Positions 42,872 through 51,900 of a stretch of DNA of 64,000 nucleotides are shown one piece after another (position 1 is the stretch's first letter; the number at the start of each line of letters is the position of its first letter). The stretch lies in NCBI RefSeq assembly GCF_003148495.1, contig NZ_QGGH01000001.1:1446347-1510346 (forward strand). Reading direction: 5' to 3'. A model generated the notes under the pieces. That model ran no database searches, was not told the DNA's origin, and saw only the letters and a list, made by a program, of their open reading frames with translations. Made by a program: the position numbers and the translations under genes. The stretch comes from Mesorhizobium loti. Its GTDB lineage: Bacteria > Pseudomonadota > Alphaproteobacteria > Rhizobiales > Rhizobiaceae.

Positions 42872-43624
42872 ATGACTGCTCGCAAAGCACAAAGGACAGC
42901 CCGGCTGATCCATCTTCTGTCGGAACGGCGGGTCATCCATCTCAGCGAGGCGGCAACGCTTCTCGGCGTCTCCGAGATGACGGTGCGGCGTGACATCGCC
43001 ACCAACCAGGGACAGATCGCCTTCCTCGGTGGGCATATACTGGCGGCGGCCGAGATCGACACCGACGCGCCTTACGAACTGGCGACCGCGGCCGACAGCC
43101 ATGCGGCGGCGAAGCGCGAAGCCTGCCTGCACGCGGTGCGCAAGATACGGCCCGACGAGACGATCTTCATCGATTGCGGCACGACGCTGATCCATCTGAT
43201 CGACCTCATTCCCGACAATTATCAAATAACGGCAATATGTTACGCCATGAACGTGGCGGAACGCCTGACCCGCAAGGCCAATGTGACGATCATCATGTTG
43301 GGTGGCGTCTATCATCCCGCATCGGCGTCTTTTTCGGGCACGCATGATTTCGATATCTTGAAGAGCGTCGGCATCAACGCCGCCTTCCTGTCGGCCGCCG
43401 GCGTCGATGCCAAACGCGGCGCCACCTGCGAGCATTTTCACGAGGCGGTGGTGAAGCAGAAGGTGATGGGCCTGGCGCGCGAGAACTATCTCGTCGTCGA
43501 CAGCAGCAAGATCGGCAAGCTCAAGCGCGCCTTCTTCTCAGCCATGGACGGCTTCGACGCGGTCATTACCGAACATGGTGAGGTTGGACCGGATTCATTC
43601 CAGCTGCCGGCTGACTCCGTTTGA
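42872..43624 (+). CDS. DeoR-family transcriptional regulator
   Basis: Sugar-catabolism repressor of 250 residues. The N-terminal helix-turn-helix is RLIHLLSERRVIHLSEAATLLGVSEMTVRRDI, the DeoR signature. The C-terminal effector domain contains TIFIDCGTTLIHLIDLI, the phosphosugar-binding loop, and VVDSSKIGKLKRAFFS, also typical. It precedes an Rbs-type ABC importer on the same strand by 108 bp and probably controls it in response to a phosphorylated sugar or polyol. Confidence 0.93.
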   Translation: MTARKAQRTARLIHLLSERRVIHLSEAATLLGVSEMTVRRDIATNQGQIAFLGGHILAAAEIDTDAPYELATAADSHAAAKREACLHAVRKIRPDETIFIDCGTTLIHLIDLIPDNYQITAICYAMNVAERLTRKANVTIIMLGGVYHPASASFSGTHDFDILKSVGINAAFLSAAGVDAKRGATCEHFHEAVVKQKVMGLARENYLVVDSSKIGKLKRAFFSAMDGFDAVITEHGEVGPDSFQLPADSV

Positions 43625-43732
43625 CATTTTGCCGACCTGATGGAAAAGTTACAAAAAAAGTAAGAGAAGTCCCAAAAGACGATCTCGATATGCCGGGTAG
43701 GGGACGCGTCAAGGGAAGGAAATGCAGGCGTC

Positions 43733-45310
43733 ATGATCGAACAGAGTTCGATTTCGCCATCGTCCGAGGCCCCCTTGCTGCGCGTCGAGGGCGTCAGGAA
43801 GCGGTTCGGCGGCGTCAATGCGCTGCGCGGTGTCAGCCTCGAAATCCAGTCCGGTGAAGTTCACGCCTTGCTTGGCGAAAACGGGGCCGGCAAATCGACC
43901 TTGATCAAGATCCTGAGCGGCGTGCATGTTCATGATGGCGGCTCGATCGAAATCGAAGGCAAACCTGTCTCGTTCGCGTCGCCCGCCCAGTCGCGCAATG
44001 CCGGCGTGGCGGTCGTCTACCAGGACCTGAGCCTGGTCGAATCGCTTACGGTTGCCGACAATCTGCTGCTGGGGCGAGAGCCGAAGACGCGGCTCGGCTT
44101 CCTGAAGAAGCGCCAGCTGGTGGCGCAGGCCGAGGCCTTCCTGAAATCGCAGAACATCCCGCTCAATGCGCGCGCCATGGTCGGCTCGCTGCCCTTCGCC
44201 TACCGCCAGATGACCGAGATCGCCAAGGCGTTGATGGGCGATGTTCGCCTGCTCATCCTCGACGAGCCGACCTCGGCGCTGACCGACGATGAAGAGAAGA
44301 TCCTGTTCGAGGCGATCCGCGCGGTCGCCGCGCGGGGCGTCGGAGTGATCTACGTCACCCATCGCCTCAACGAGGTGTTCCGAATCTCGAACCGGGTGAC
44401 CGTGTTTCGCGACGGTCAGAACGCCGGAACATTTGTCACCTCGCAAACCAACATGAGGCAATTGGTCGGCGCGATCGTCGGGCCGGATCACGCTGTTCTG
44501 AAGGCGGATGGCGAGGAAGCCGGGCAATGCGTGCCGCCGGCGGCTCCGCATGGTTCATCTGAAAAGCCTGTGCTCGAACTGACTGATGTCAGCAACGACC
44601 GGCTGGACCGGACCGATCTCGCGCTGCGCAGCGGCGAGATCCACGGCCTCGCAGGCCTTATCGGCAGCGGACGCACCGAAATCCTGCAAACGATCTTCGG
44701 CCTGCGGCCGGTGCAATCGGGCGAGGCCAGCCTCGACGGCGTTTCGCTGAAGGGCACGGATCCGGCAGCGGCGATACGACAGGGTATTGCGCTGGTGCCG
44801 GAGGACCGGCATGTCCAGGGCCTGGTTCTCGAGCATTCGATCGAGCGCAACCTGACCTTGCCCCGGTTGCCCTATTTCTCGCGCCTTGGCTGGCTGCAGC
44901 GCCGTTCGGCGAGCGAGCACGCCAATGCCGCGATGCGCAGGCTGGCCGTCAAGGCGCCAGGCGCTTTGACCCTTGTGAAGAACCTGTCCGGCGGCAACCA
45001 GCAGAAGGTCGTGTTCGGCAAATGGAACGAGCCGCGGCCGCGCGTGCTGCTGCTCGACGAGCCGACGGTTGGTGTCGATGTTGGCGCGCGCGAGGAGATT
45101 TACGGCGTCATTCGCGCGGCGGCCGCGGCTGGCAGCGGGGTGCTGCTGGTGTCTTCGGATCTGTCCGAACTGCTCCAGCTCTGCGACCGCATCTCGATCG
45201 TCGTCGATGGCCGGATCACCAGGACGATTTCGAGGGCGGAATTCGGCAGCGCCGAGGACCTTCATCACCTCATTCAACTTTCGCAGCCATCGGAAGAGCA
45301 CGCGGCATGA
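43733..45310 (+). CDS. Sugar ABC transporter ATP-binding protein (RbsA-like, duplicated NBD)
   Basis: ATPase of 525 residues with two nucleotide-binding domains, the RbsA/XylG/MglA type. The first half has Walker A GENGAGKST, FAYRQMTEIAKALM in place of a canonical signature, and LLILDEPTSALT. The second half has a degenerate Walker A (GLIGSGRTE), signature LSGGNQQKVVFGKW and Walker B VLLLDEPTVGVD, a normal pattern in this family. The stop overlaps the permease start (ATGA). It energises uptake of a monosaccharide or polyol. Confidence 0.95.
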   Translation: MIEQSSISPSSEAPLLRVEGVRKRFGGVNALRGVSLEIQSGEVHALLGENGAGKSTLIKILSGVHVHDGGSIEIEGKPVSFASPAQSRNAGVAVVYQDLSLVESLTVADNLLLGREPKTRLGFLKKRQLVAQAEAFLKSQNIPLNARAMVGSLPFAYRQMTEIAKALMGDVRLLILDEPTSALTDDEEKILFEAIRAVAARGVGVIYVTHRLNEVFRISNRVTVFRDGQNAGTFVTSQTNMRQLVGAIVGPDHAVLKADGEEAGQCVPPAAPHGSSEKPVLELTDVSNDRLDRTDLALRSGEIHGLAGLIGSGRTEILQTIFGLRPVQSGEASLDGVSLKGTDPAAAIRQGIALVPEDRHVQGLVLEHSIERNLTLPRLPYFSRLGWLQRRSASEHANAAMRRLAVKAPGALTLVKNLSGGNQQKVVFGKWNEPRPRVLLLDEPTVGVDVGAREEIYGVIRAAAAAGSGVLLVSSDLSELLQLCDRISIVVDGRITRTISRAEFGSAEDLHHLIQLSQPSEEHAA

Positions 45311-46308
45311 CCGACACAGAAAGCCCGGCAAACGCACCAATGGCAAAGGCTGCCGCCAATCAGCCAAGCGGCCGCTCGGCGCTGCGGCATCTGCTTCAGG
45401 GTGAGCGTCCCTACATGCTCTACGTCGCCTTCGCCATCATGCTGGTTGTCTTCAGCCTGGCGTCGCCGTGGTTCCTGTCGATCGACAATTTTCTCAACAT
45501 CGGCCGGCAGACGACACTGGTCTCGATCATTGCCGTGGGCATGACATTCGTCATCATCTCCAGGCAGATCGACCTGTCCGTCGCCTCGACGCTGGCGCTT
45601 TCGGGCATGAGCGCGTCGCTGGCCATGGCGTTCGTCGCCAACAACTGGGTCGTCGGCGCGCTGGCGGGGCTGGGCACCGGGGCGCTGATCGGGCTGATCA
45701 ACGGGGTGCTGACCACCCGCCTAGAGATCCCGTCCTTCCTGGTGACGCTGGGCACGTTGAGCGGTGCGCGCGGGCTGGCGCTGATGGTCACCAACACCAA
45801 ACCGGTCATCATCACCAACGAGTATTATTTCGCCATCTTCGGCGAGGGCTCCGTGCTTGGCATCCCGGCGCCGATCCTGTGGACGCTTGGCGTCACCATC
45901 GCCGGCATCCTGCTCTTGCATTACAGCGTCTACGGGCGGCGGGTTTATGCGGCGGGCGGCAATCCGACGGCGGCACTCTATTCCGGCGTCCATATCAAGC
46001 AGGTCACCACGCTGGCCTTCGTGCTGACCGGCACGCTCGCCGGGCTGGCATCGCTGATCCTGTCGGCGCGTTCGCACGCGGCGCGGCCCGACGTGGTGCA
46101 AGGCATGGAGCTCGACGTCATCGCCTCGGTGATCCTCGGCGGCTGCAGCCTGTTTGGCGGCCGCGGCTTTGTGCTCGGCACGCTGCTCGGCAGCCTGATC
46201 ATCGGCACGCTCAACAACGGGCTGGTGCTGCTCGGCGTCAGCTCGTCGCTGCAACTCGTCATCAAGGGAGCAATCATCGTCGCCGCGGTCGCCTTCACGA
46301 GGAGGTAA
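45307..46308 (+). CDS. Sugar ABC transporter permease (RbsC-like)
   Basis: Membrane protein of 333 residues with about nine helices, family BPD_transp_2. A longer open frame exists but ATG 45307 overlaps the ATPase stop and gives the usual start after a short Ala/Pro-rich cytoplasmic leader. Recognisable parts are GMTFVIISRQIDLSVAST, VYAAGGNPTAALYSGVHI and the C-terminal VILGGCSLFGGRGFVLGTLLGSLIIGTLNNGL. Confidence 0.94.
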   Translation: MTDTESPANAPMAKAAANQPSGRSALRHLLQGERPYMLYVAFAIMLVVFSLASPWFLSIDNFLNIGRQTTLVSIIAVGMTFVIISRQIDLSVASTLALSGMSASLAMAFVANNWVVGALAGLGTGALIGLINGVLTTRLEIPSFLVTLGTLSGARGLALMVTNTKPVIITNEYYFAIFGEGSVLGIPAPILWTLGVTIAGILLLHYSVYGRRVYAAGGNPTAALYSGVHIKQVTTLAFVLTGTLAGLASLILSARSHAARPDVVQGMELDVIASVILGGCSLFGGRGFVLGTLLGSLIIGTLNNGLVLLGVSSSLQLVIKGAIIVAAVAFTRR

Positions 46309-46387
46309 GGCGCGCATCCGCGGACACCAGCAGAGAACCGCCGGCTCCAAACGGCAAAACAAACGTCAACGATCAACGGAGGAAGTC

Positions 46388-47539
46388 ATGAACCACTCGG
46401 CACGAATCCTATTCGGCACATTGAGCCTCGCCGCCAGCGCCTTTGCGCTGTCGACATCCATGAGTTTTGCGCAGACGCCCGACACCTGCGTTACTGGCGT
46501 CGACTTGGCGACGCTCGGCCCCAAGGGAATTGTCGGGCAAGGCCCGCATGGCGAAAAGGCAGCCTCGCCCGATGAGCTGAAATTGACCGACGACGAAGCC
46601 GCCAAGGTCAAGGCCGGCAAGTTCAAGGTCGGCATCTCCATGCAGACGGTGAACCTCGACTGGTCGCAGCTGCAAGTGGCGGGCATCAGCGAAACGCTGG
46701 CCAAATATGGCGTCACCGTCACCGGCGTGGCGTCGGCCGAATATCAGGTCGACAAGCAGATCGCCGACATCGAAAACACCATCCAGCAGCACCCGGACGG
46801 CATCATTTCCATCCCGGTCGACTTCACCGCCACGGCGCCGACCTACAAGAAGGTGGGCGAGGCCGGCATCAAGCTGGTGTTCATGGACAGCATCCCGGTC
46901 GGCCTTGAATCTCCCAAGGATTTTGCCTCGATGATCTCGGCCGACAGCCAGGGCAATGGCCAGATCGCGGCGACGATCCTGGCGTCCTGCATGCCCAAGG
47001 GCGGCACGATCGGCCTGGTGAATTTCGGCGTCGACTATTTCAGCACCAATGAGCGCACCAAGGGCGTCAGCGAGTGGATGAAGAAGAACCGGCCCGACAT
47101 CGTCATGAAGCAGGTCGACTTCACCGATCCCTCGAAGGTGTCGCAGATTGCCGGCGATTTCCTCACCGGCAATCCTGATGTGAAAGGCCTGTTTGCCGTC
47201 TGGGACCAGCCGGCGCTCGACACGCTGTCATCGATGCGCGCGCAGGGTATCGATATTCCGATCACCACGGTCGATCTCGGCCTGCAGTCGGCGATCGAGA
47301 TCGCCAAGGGCGGCCCGCTCAAGGCGACGGGTTCGCAGCGCCCCTATGACCAGGGCGTCGCCGAGGCGATGGCCATGATGAAGGCACTGATCGGGCAACC
47401 CACGCCCGCCTGGGTCGGCGTGCAGTCGCTGCCGGTGGTGCAGTCCAACGTGCTGGAATCCTACAAGACCGTCTTCCACAAGGATCCGCCGGCCGAACTG
47501 GTCGACGCCTGCAACAGCGCCAAGCCGAAGTGTAACTGA
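46388..47539 (+). CDS. Sugar-binding periplasmic protein (RbsB-like)
   Basis: Periplasmic binding protein of 383 residues, type I fold. The signal peptide is MNHSARILFGTLSLAASAFALSTSMSFAQ in outline, cut near residue 29. The mature protein has an N-terminal extension of about 50 residues (Cys-containing, TPDTCVTGVDLATLGPKG) before the fold begins at KFKVGISMQTVNLDWSQLQ. Typical segments are IENTIQQHPDGIISIPVD and GLFAVWDQPALDTLSSMR. It is the last gene of the DeoR-controlled importer. The sugar cannot be named; the extension is longer than in RbsB. Confidence 0.92.
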   Translation: MNHSARILFGTLSLAASAFALSTSMSFAQTPDTCVTGVDLATLGPKGIVGQGPHGEKAASPDELKLTDDEAAKVKAGKFKVGISMQTVNLDWSQLQVAGISETLAKYGVTVTGVASAEYQVDKQIADIENTIQQHPDGIISIPVDFTATAPTYKKVGEAGIKLVFMDSIPVGLESPKDFASMISADSQGNGQIAATILASCMPKGGTIGLVNFGVDYFSTNERTKGVSEWMKKNRPDIVMKQVDFTDPSKVSQIAGDFLTGNPDVKGLFAVWDQPALDTLSSMRAQGIDIPITTVDLGLQSAIEIAKGGPLKATGSQRPYDQGVAEAMAMMKALIGQPTPAWVGVQSLPVVQSNVLESYKTVFHKDPPAELVDACNSAKPKCN

Positions 47540-47554
47540 GATAGGCGAAACGGC

Positions 47555-47590
47555 ATGGGCGCGGGAGAGGTCCCGCGCCCATTTCTATGA
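47555..47590 (+). terminator. Terminator after the sugar importer operon
   Basis: ATGGGCGCGGGA (47555-47566) and TCCCGCGCCCAT (47571-47582) form a perfect 12-bp stem with a GAGG loop, followed by TTCTATGA. It starts 16 bp after the binding-protein stop. Confidence 0.75.
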
Positions 47591-47621
47591 CACTAAAAAC
47601 AAGCCCCCGGTTTGCGGGCGA

Positions 47622-47894
47622 CTACCCCTTCGCTTCGACCAGGATCACCAGCGACTCCGGCACCACGCCGTCGTGAGCCATCGCGTCGGCGGCCGCCTTG
47701 CTCTGCATCAGCGCGGCCATCTTATCCATGTCCGGAACGTCCATCATCACGGCCACACGTTTCGGGTTCTGCGGATCGACGAAAGTGCGGATGTTGGTGA
47801 TCCCAAGCGAGCCGAAAAGCTCCTTGCGCTTGGGTGAATTGAGCCAGTGCTTGCTGTCTTTCGTGATGTTGTGGTGGCCGATAACGGTTGGCAT
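47622..47894 (-). CDS. Small conserved-type protein of unknown function
   Basis: Predicted 90-residue cytoplasmic protein. ATG 47894 was chosen because GGGGAGGA lies just upstream on the minus strand; the longer frame has no support. The sequence (MPTVIGHHNITKDSKHWLNS, VAVMMDVPDMDKMAALMQSK, ESLVILVEAKG) suggests a small alpha/beta ferredoxin-like domain of the dimeric stress-responsive type. I do not recognise a specific family. It stands alone, convergent with the sugar importer. Confidence 0.7.
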   Translation of the reverse strand: MPTVIGHHNITKDSKHWLNSPKRKELFGSLGITNIRTFVDPQNPKRVAVMMDVPDMDKMAALMQSKAAADAMAHDGVVPESLVILVEAKG

Positions 47895-48104
47895 GGCATC
47901 CTCCCCTGGTTTTACGCAATTCCCAAGGCAAAGCGCTATGCGCTTTTCCCGGATTGCTGAGGTGTCGCCGGCGGTCGATATCGCCCGCCTGATGCTGCGA
48001 TCCACCTGTGCCAGGCAGTGAGCGCCGTTTCTTTCTGGCTGTCAATTAGCTGCTACTGATGGATGCTGGGTGGTTTGTGGGGCTGCTGGCGCTTGGGGGA
48101 GCGC

Positions 48105-49109
48105 TCAAACGTCGAGGCAGACCTTGCCGAAATGCCTCTGGGATTCGTAGTGCGCGAAGGCGGTGGCGATGTCCTCAAGCGGGAAATGGCGGTCGACAAC
48201 GGGCTTCAGGCGGTTGATCGCTATCGCCCGGATCATGTCCTCCTGGTCGGCCCGGCTGCCAATGGAAATGCCGCTGATACGGATCTGGTTCGAAAACACC
48301 GCCGGGATCGACACCTCAGCCGCAAAGCCGGTCAGGACGCCGATCAGGGCGATGTGCCCGCCCGTCCTGCAGGCCGCAATGGACTGCGCCAGCGTGGCGG
48401 GGCCGCCGACCTCGATCACTTGATCGACGCCGCGTCCGTCCGTCAAATCCCTGGCCTTGCGACCCCAGTCCGGCACGGACTTGTAATTGATGACGGTATC
48501 GGCGCCGAGGCGCCTGAGCCGCTCCAGCTTCTGCTCGTCGGAAGACGTGGCAATGACCTGGGCGCCGGCGGCTTTGGCGAATTGCAGCGCAAACAGCGAT
48601 ACGCTGCCCGAGCCGAGGACCAGCACCGTGTCGCCGGGCTTCACCTTGCCGCACACAACCAGGCCTCGCCAGGCGGTGACACCCGTGCAGGTGAGCGTCG
48701 CCGCCTCGACATGCGTATAGCCCGCCGGTGCCTTGGTGAAGGCCCGCGCCGGCATGCACACATACTCGCTGGCGAAGCCGTCAAAACTGTCCCCCGGAAT
48801 GTCGCGCCGGGTCGAGGGCGTCATGTCACCGTCCAGCCACCAGGGATAGAAGACGCTGACGACGCTGTCTCCGGGCTTGAATGCATCGACATCGCCGCCG
48901 ATGGCGATCACCTCGCCAGCGCCATCGGACAGCGGAACGCGGCCGTCAACGAACGGTGTCTTGCCCTGCACCGCGAAGTCGTCACGCAGGTTCAACGAGC
49001 AGGCCCGGATCCTGACCAGCACATCACCCGGTCCTGGCCGGGGTGGATCTTCCTCGACCAGGTCGAGATTGCCCAAGCCGCCCGGCGCTTTCAGCCTGAC
49101 CAGTCTCAT
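48105..49109 (-). CDS. Zinc-independent medium-chain dehydrogenase (quinone-oxidoreductase-like)
   Basis: MDR-superfamily NAD(P)H-dependent oxidoreductase of 334 residues. The N-terminal GroES-like domain begins MRLVRLKAPGGLGNLDLVEE. The position of the catalytic zinc Cys is occupied by Asn (ACSLNLRDDF), and the structural-zinc Cys cluster is absent, which is why a classical zinc alcohol dehydrogenase is unlikely. The Rossmann domain has VLVLGSGSVSLFALQFAKAAGAQVIATSS. GGAG lies 8 bp before the start. The substrate is unknown; it may reduce quinones or enals. Confidence 0.88.
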   Translation of the reverse strand: MRLVRLKAPGGLGNLDLVEEDPPRPGPGDVLVRIRACSLNLRDDFAVQGKTPFVDGRVPLSDGAGEVIAIGGDVDAFKPGDSVVSVFYPWWLDGDMTPSTRRDIPGDSFDGFASEYVCMPARAFTKAPAGYTHVEAATLTCTGVTAWRGLVVCGKVKPGDTVLVLGSGSVSLFALQFAKAAGAQVIATSSDEQKLERLRRLGADTVINYKSVPDWGRKARDLTDGRGVDQVIEVGGPATLAQSIAACRTGGHIALIGVLTGFAAEVSIPAVFSNQIRISGISIGSRADQEDMIRAIAINRLKPVVDRHFPLEDIATAFAHYESQRHFGKVCLDV

Positions 49110-49160
49110 TTGTCTTTCTCCACTATGTCGGCGTGTTGCAAAGGCAGGCAGGGTGGCAAC

Positions 49161-49433
49161 CTATTGCCGGGCTTGCCGGCGGGAGATCACCCGCAGCCAG
49201 GGCGCCAGATGGAAGGCGCTCATCAGAAGATACATTGCCGGCATTCCGGTGAATGGCGAGGCATTCTCCCCCATGCACAGCATGGCCGCATCGCCACTGA
49301 AGACACAGGTGAGCAGCGCCATCAGGGCGAAGGTGGGGGCCGCGGCAAGGCACAGCCAATCGGCGATGCCGAGGGTGGACGCATTGGTGCTTTCGGGGAT
49401 CGCTCCGCTGGTGGCTGTGTGGATATCGAGCAT
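49161..49433 (-). CDS. Small membrane protein of unknown function
   Basis: Predicted 90-residue protein with two hydrophobic segments: LGIADWLCLAAAPTFALMALLTCVF (about 21-45) and GMPAMYLLMSAFHLAPWL (about 63-80). AAGGA lies 7 bp before the ATG, supporting translation. The loop GDAAMLCMGENASPFTG between the helices is polar and contains Cys. No named family is recognised. It is on the same strand as the dehydrogenase downstream and the DUF899 gene upstream. Confidence 0.65.
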   Translation of the reverse strand: MLDIHTATSGAIPESTNASTLGIADWLCLAAAPTFALMALLTCVFSGDAAMLCMGENASPFTGMPAMYLLMSAFHLAPWLRVISRRQARQ

Positions 49434-49494
49434 GGTCTTTTCCTTGATGGTTGTGCCGTGCCGAGGTCAGGGGGACTGCGCCCTGCGAGCCCCC

Positions 49495-49545
49495 ACTCCG
49501 GCCGCTACGCGGCCACCTCTCCCCCGCCAAAGGCGGGGGCGAGGA
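49495..49545. repeat. Palindromic intergenic repeat
   Basis: GGCCGC/GCGGCC with a TAC loop (49500-49514) and CCCCCGCC/GGCGGGGG with an AAA loop (49521-49539) lie just after the DUF899 stop. They could terminate that gene. The style matches the other intergenic palindromes of the window. Confidence 0.6.
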
Positions 49546-49563
49546 ACCCAAGCTGGATAGCCC

Positions 49564-50313
49564 TTACTGGTCCTTGTCGCGGAACGCCGCTTCGCCGGCA
49601 GCCGACACTTGTTCCCATGTCTTGTCGGGTGCGGCGTCGTAATTGTCGTGCCAGTTCCACCAGCTGTAGAGAGGGGTCTGCGGATAGCCTTCGGGCGAAT
49701 CCTCCCAGATCTCCTGGCGGCCGAGCGGCGTGGCGTCGAGATAGCTCCAGACGGTGCCCATCGCCTCGTCGCCGCGGCTGTTGATGAAATAGGTGCGGAA
49801 GATGCGGTCGCCATCGCGGATGAAGACGTTGTGGCCGTGCCATTCATCGACGCCGAAGTCTTTGTCGAAACTGTCCGTGATGGTGTACCAGGGCATCTCC
49901 CAGCCCATCCGCTCTTTCAGCCGGACAATGTCGGCCTGCGGAGCGCGCGAGGCGTAGGCAAGCGTGGTGTTGCGGGCATTGAGATGGGCGAGGTGACCGA
50001 CCTGGTCGGCGCCGAGCGAACAGCCGCGGCAGGCATGCTCGGGCCAGCCGAACACGCCGGGCTCGAAGAAGGCGCGGTAGACGATCAACTGGCGGCGGCC
50101 CTCGAACAGGTCGAGCAGGCTCGCCTTGCCATTCGGCCCCTCGAAAACATAGGCCTTGTCGACTTCCATCCACGGCATGCGCCGGCGCTCGGCGGCCAAT
50201 GCGTCCTTGGCGCGCAGCGTTGCCTTCTCTTTCACCAGCATCTGTTCGCGGGCGGCTTCCCAGTCCTGCCTTGAAACGATCGGCGGGGTCTTCATTGCAG
50301 TGTGCTTGGTCAT
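49564..50313 (-). CDS. DUF899 family thioredoxin-fold protein
   Basis: Predicted cytoplasmic protein of 249 residues matching DUF899. Typical parts are RRMPWMEVDKAYVFEGPNGK, LLDLFEGRRQLIVYRAFFEP, the CRGCS motif (CxxC) and NARNTTLAYASRAP, then GWEMPWYTITDSFDKDFGVDE. The fold is thioredoxin-like and the CxxC may be redox active, but the biochemical role of the family is not established. AAGGAG precedes the ATG by 8 bp. It is divergent from a regulator gene with a duplicated leader between them. Confidence 0.88.
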   Translation of the reverse strand: MTKHTAMKTPPIVSRQDWEAAREQMLVKEKATLRAKDALAAERRRMPWMEVDKAYVFEGPNGKASLLDLFEGRRQLIVYRAFFEPGVFGWPEHACRGCSLGADQVGHLAHLNARNTTLAYASRAPQADIVRLKERMGWEMPWYTITDSFDKDFGVDEWHGHNVFIRDGDRIFRTYFINSRGDEAMGTVWSYLDATPLGRQEIWEDSPEGYPQTPLYSWWNWHDNYDAAPDKTWEQVSAAGEAAFRDKDQ

Positions 50314-50383
50314 TGGTCGTCTCCTTGTCAGTTTGCCGCCGCACTGTTGCGACGTGTTGCTGCTTGCTGGTCGTGAGCTAGGG

Positions 50384-50645
50384 TAGGGCGGTCAGGCGCA
50401 GCGGTGGGAGTTACAGACGTGACGGGATTTGAATCGCCAGGCCCGCCGCAGCAGGGATGGCGGATTCGCCCGGCGTGCCTGGCCGTGTCGATTGTCGCGT
50501 CGAGGGGTAGATCGGCTGAACTGGGCATCTTCTTCTCCGTTGGCGTGCCGTTGGTTGCCGGCACGGCTTGCTGGTTGACGGCCATGACTTAAGTTAGGGC
50601 GGGCAGCGCTGGGGGTGGAAGTTACAAGTTTGACGGGATTTGAAT
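50384..50645 (+). repeat. Duplicated 51-bp leader in the DUF899/regulator intergenic region
   Basis: Positions 50384-50434 and 50595-50645 align without gaps at an offset of 211 bp. Both start TAGGGCGG, share GTTACA, and end with an identical 15-bp block TGACGGGATTTGAAT. The second copy runs into the ATG (50644) of the regulator gene; the first lies about 70 bp upstream of the divergent DUF899 start. Between the copies (50435-50594) there is no convincing gene. They may be operators for the regulator or a local duplication of its 5' end. Confidence 0.7.
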
Positions 50646-51864
50646 GGACTCGCTGATCACCGCGGCGGCACTGGCGCTGGCCGGCGGCGATCCGCTCGGC
50701 GCGCTGGATCGCGTCGCCTTGCGCGAAGATCCGCCGGCGCTGGCGCTGCGCGGCATTGCGATGGCGCAGCTCGGCGATCTCGATCGCGCCAAGGCGCTGC
50801 TGCGGCGGGCCGCGCGTGGCTTCGGCCCGAAAGAAGCGGTGGCGCGCGCTAGATGCGTCGTCGCCGAGGCCGAGATCGCGCTGGTCTCGCGGGATCTCGG
50901 CTGGCCTGCCACGGCGCTCGATGCGGCGCGCGCGACGCTGGAAAAGCATGGCGACCGGCTGAACGCCGCGCATGCCGGCCACCTCAAGGTGCGGCGCCTG
51001 CTTTTGATCGGCCGTCTCGACGAGGCTGAAGACGTGTTGGCCGGGCTCGACCCGGCGCCGCTTCCGCCGGCCTCGCGCGCCGCGCACGAGCTGGCCGTCG
51101 CCGGCATCGCGATGCGGCGCCTGAAGACGAAGCCGGCGCGCAGGGCGTTGGAGTGGGCCCGCCACGCCGCCCGCCGGGCCGGCATTCCGGGCCTGATCGC
51201 GGAGGTCGACAGCGCATTCCTGGCGCTGGACACGCCGGCCGCGCGGCTGATCGCGGGTGGCGGGCAGCGCCCCGTGCTGCTCGAGGACGTCGAGGCGTTG
51301 CAGGCGTCGCCGGCGCTGCTGGTCGATAGCTTCCGCTATGTCGTGCGCAGGCAGGAAATCGTGGTCTCGCTGGCAACGCGCCCGGTGCTGTTTGCGCTGG
51401 CACGCGCGCTCGCCGAAGCATGGCCGGGCGACGTGTCGAGGGCGAGGCTGATCGCTGAAGCCTTCGGCGGCAGGCACGCCGATGAATCGCATCGGGCGCG
51501 GCTGCGGGTCGAGATCGGCCGGCTGCGCGCCGAATTGCGGGGTCTGGCCGACATCGGCGCGACCAGCCAGGGCTTCGCGCTGGCACCGCGCGAGGCGCGC
51601 GAGGTGGTGGTGCTGGCGCGGCCTATCGAGGAGCGGCACGCGGCGGTGCTGGCTTTCCTTGCCGATGGTGAATCCTGGGCGAGTTCGGCGCTGGCGCTGG
51701 CGCTTGGCACTGGCCAGCGCAGCGTGCAGCGGGCGCTGGAGCAGCTTGGCGAGGCCGGCAAGGTGCAGTTTTTCGGTCACGGCCGGGCGCGCCGCTGGAT
51801 GACGCCGCCGGTGGCGGGATTCACGACCACCTTGTTACTCCCGGCGCCGCTGCCGAGCGGTTAG
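50644..51864 (+). CDS. Regulator with helical repeats and two winged-helix domains
   Basis: Predicted 406-residue protein, not of a named family that I know. Residues about 1-190 are Ala/Leu/Arg-rich helical hairpins resembling TPR or bacterial transcriptional-activation repeats. About 225-325 looks like an OmpR/SARP-type winged helix, with RLRVEIGRLRAELRGL and the wing SQGFALAP. The C-terminal segment AVLAFLADGESWASSALALALGTGQRSVQRALEQLGEAGKVQFF is a second winged helix of the MarR/GntR-like kind, followed by a Trp-containing tail. Two DNA-binding domains of different types in one chain is unusual. It is divergent from DUF899 and followed after 36 bp by a beta-propeller gene. Confidence 0.75.
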   Translation: MDSLITAAALALAGGDPLGALDRVALREDPPALALRGIAMAQLGDLDRAKALLRRAARGFGPKEAVARARCVVAEAEIALVSRDLGWPATALDAARATLEKHGDRLNAAHAGHLKVRRLLLIGRLDEAEDVLAGLDPAPLPPASRAAHELAVAGIAMRRLKTKPARRALEWARHAARRAGIPGLIAEVDSAFLALDTPAARLIAGGGQRPVLLEDVEALQASPALLVDSFRYVVRRQEIVVSLATRPVLFALARALAEAWPGDVSRARLIAEAFGGRHADESHRARLRVEIGRLRAELRGLADIGATSQGFALAPREAREVVVLARPIEERHAAVLAFLADGESWASSALALALGTGQRSVQRALEQLGEAGKVQFFGHGRARRWMTPPVAGFTTTLLLPAPLPSG

Positions 51865-51900
51865 TAAGGGACATTGGACCATCTCAGTGAGGACAGAGAC

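Noticed and set aside
48105..49109. Zinc-containing alcohol dehydrogenase
   Set aside because: The catalytic-zinc cysteine is replaced and the structural-zinc cysteine cluster is missing.
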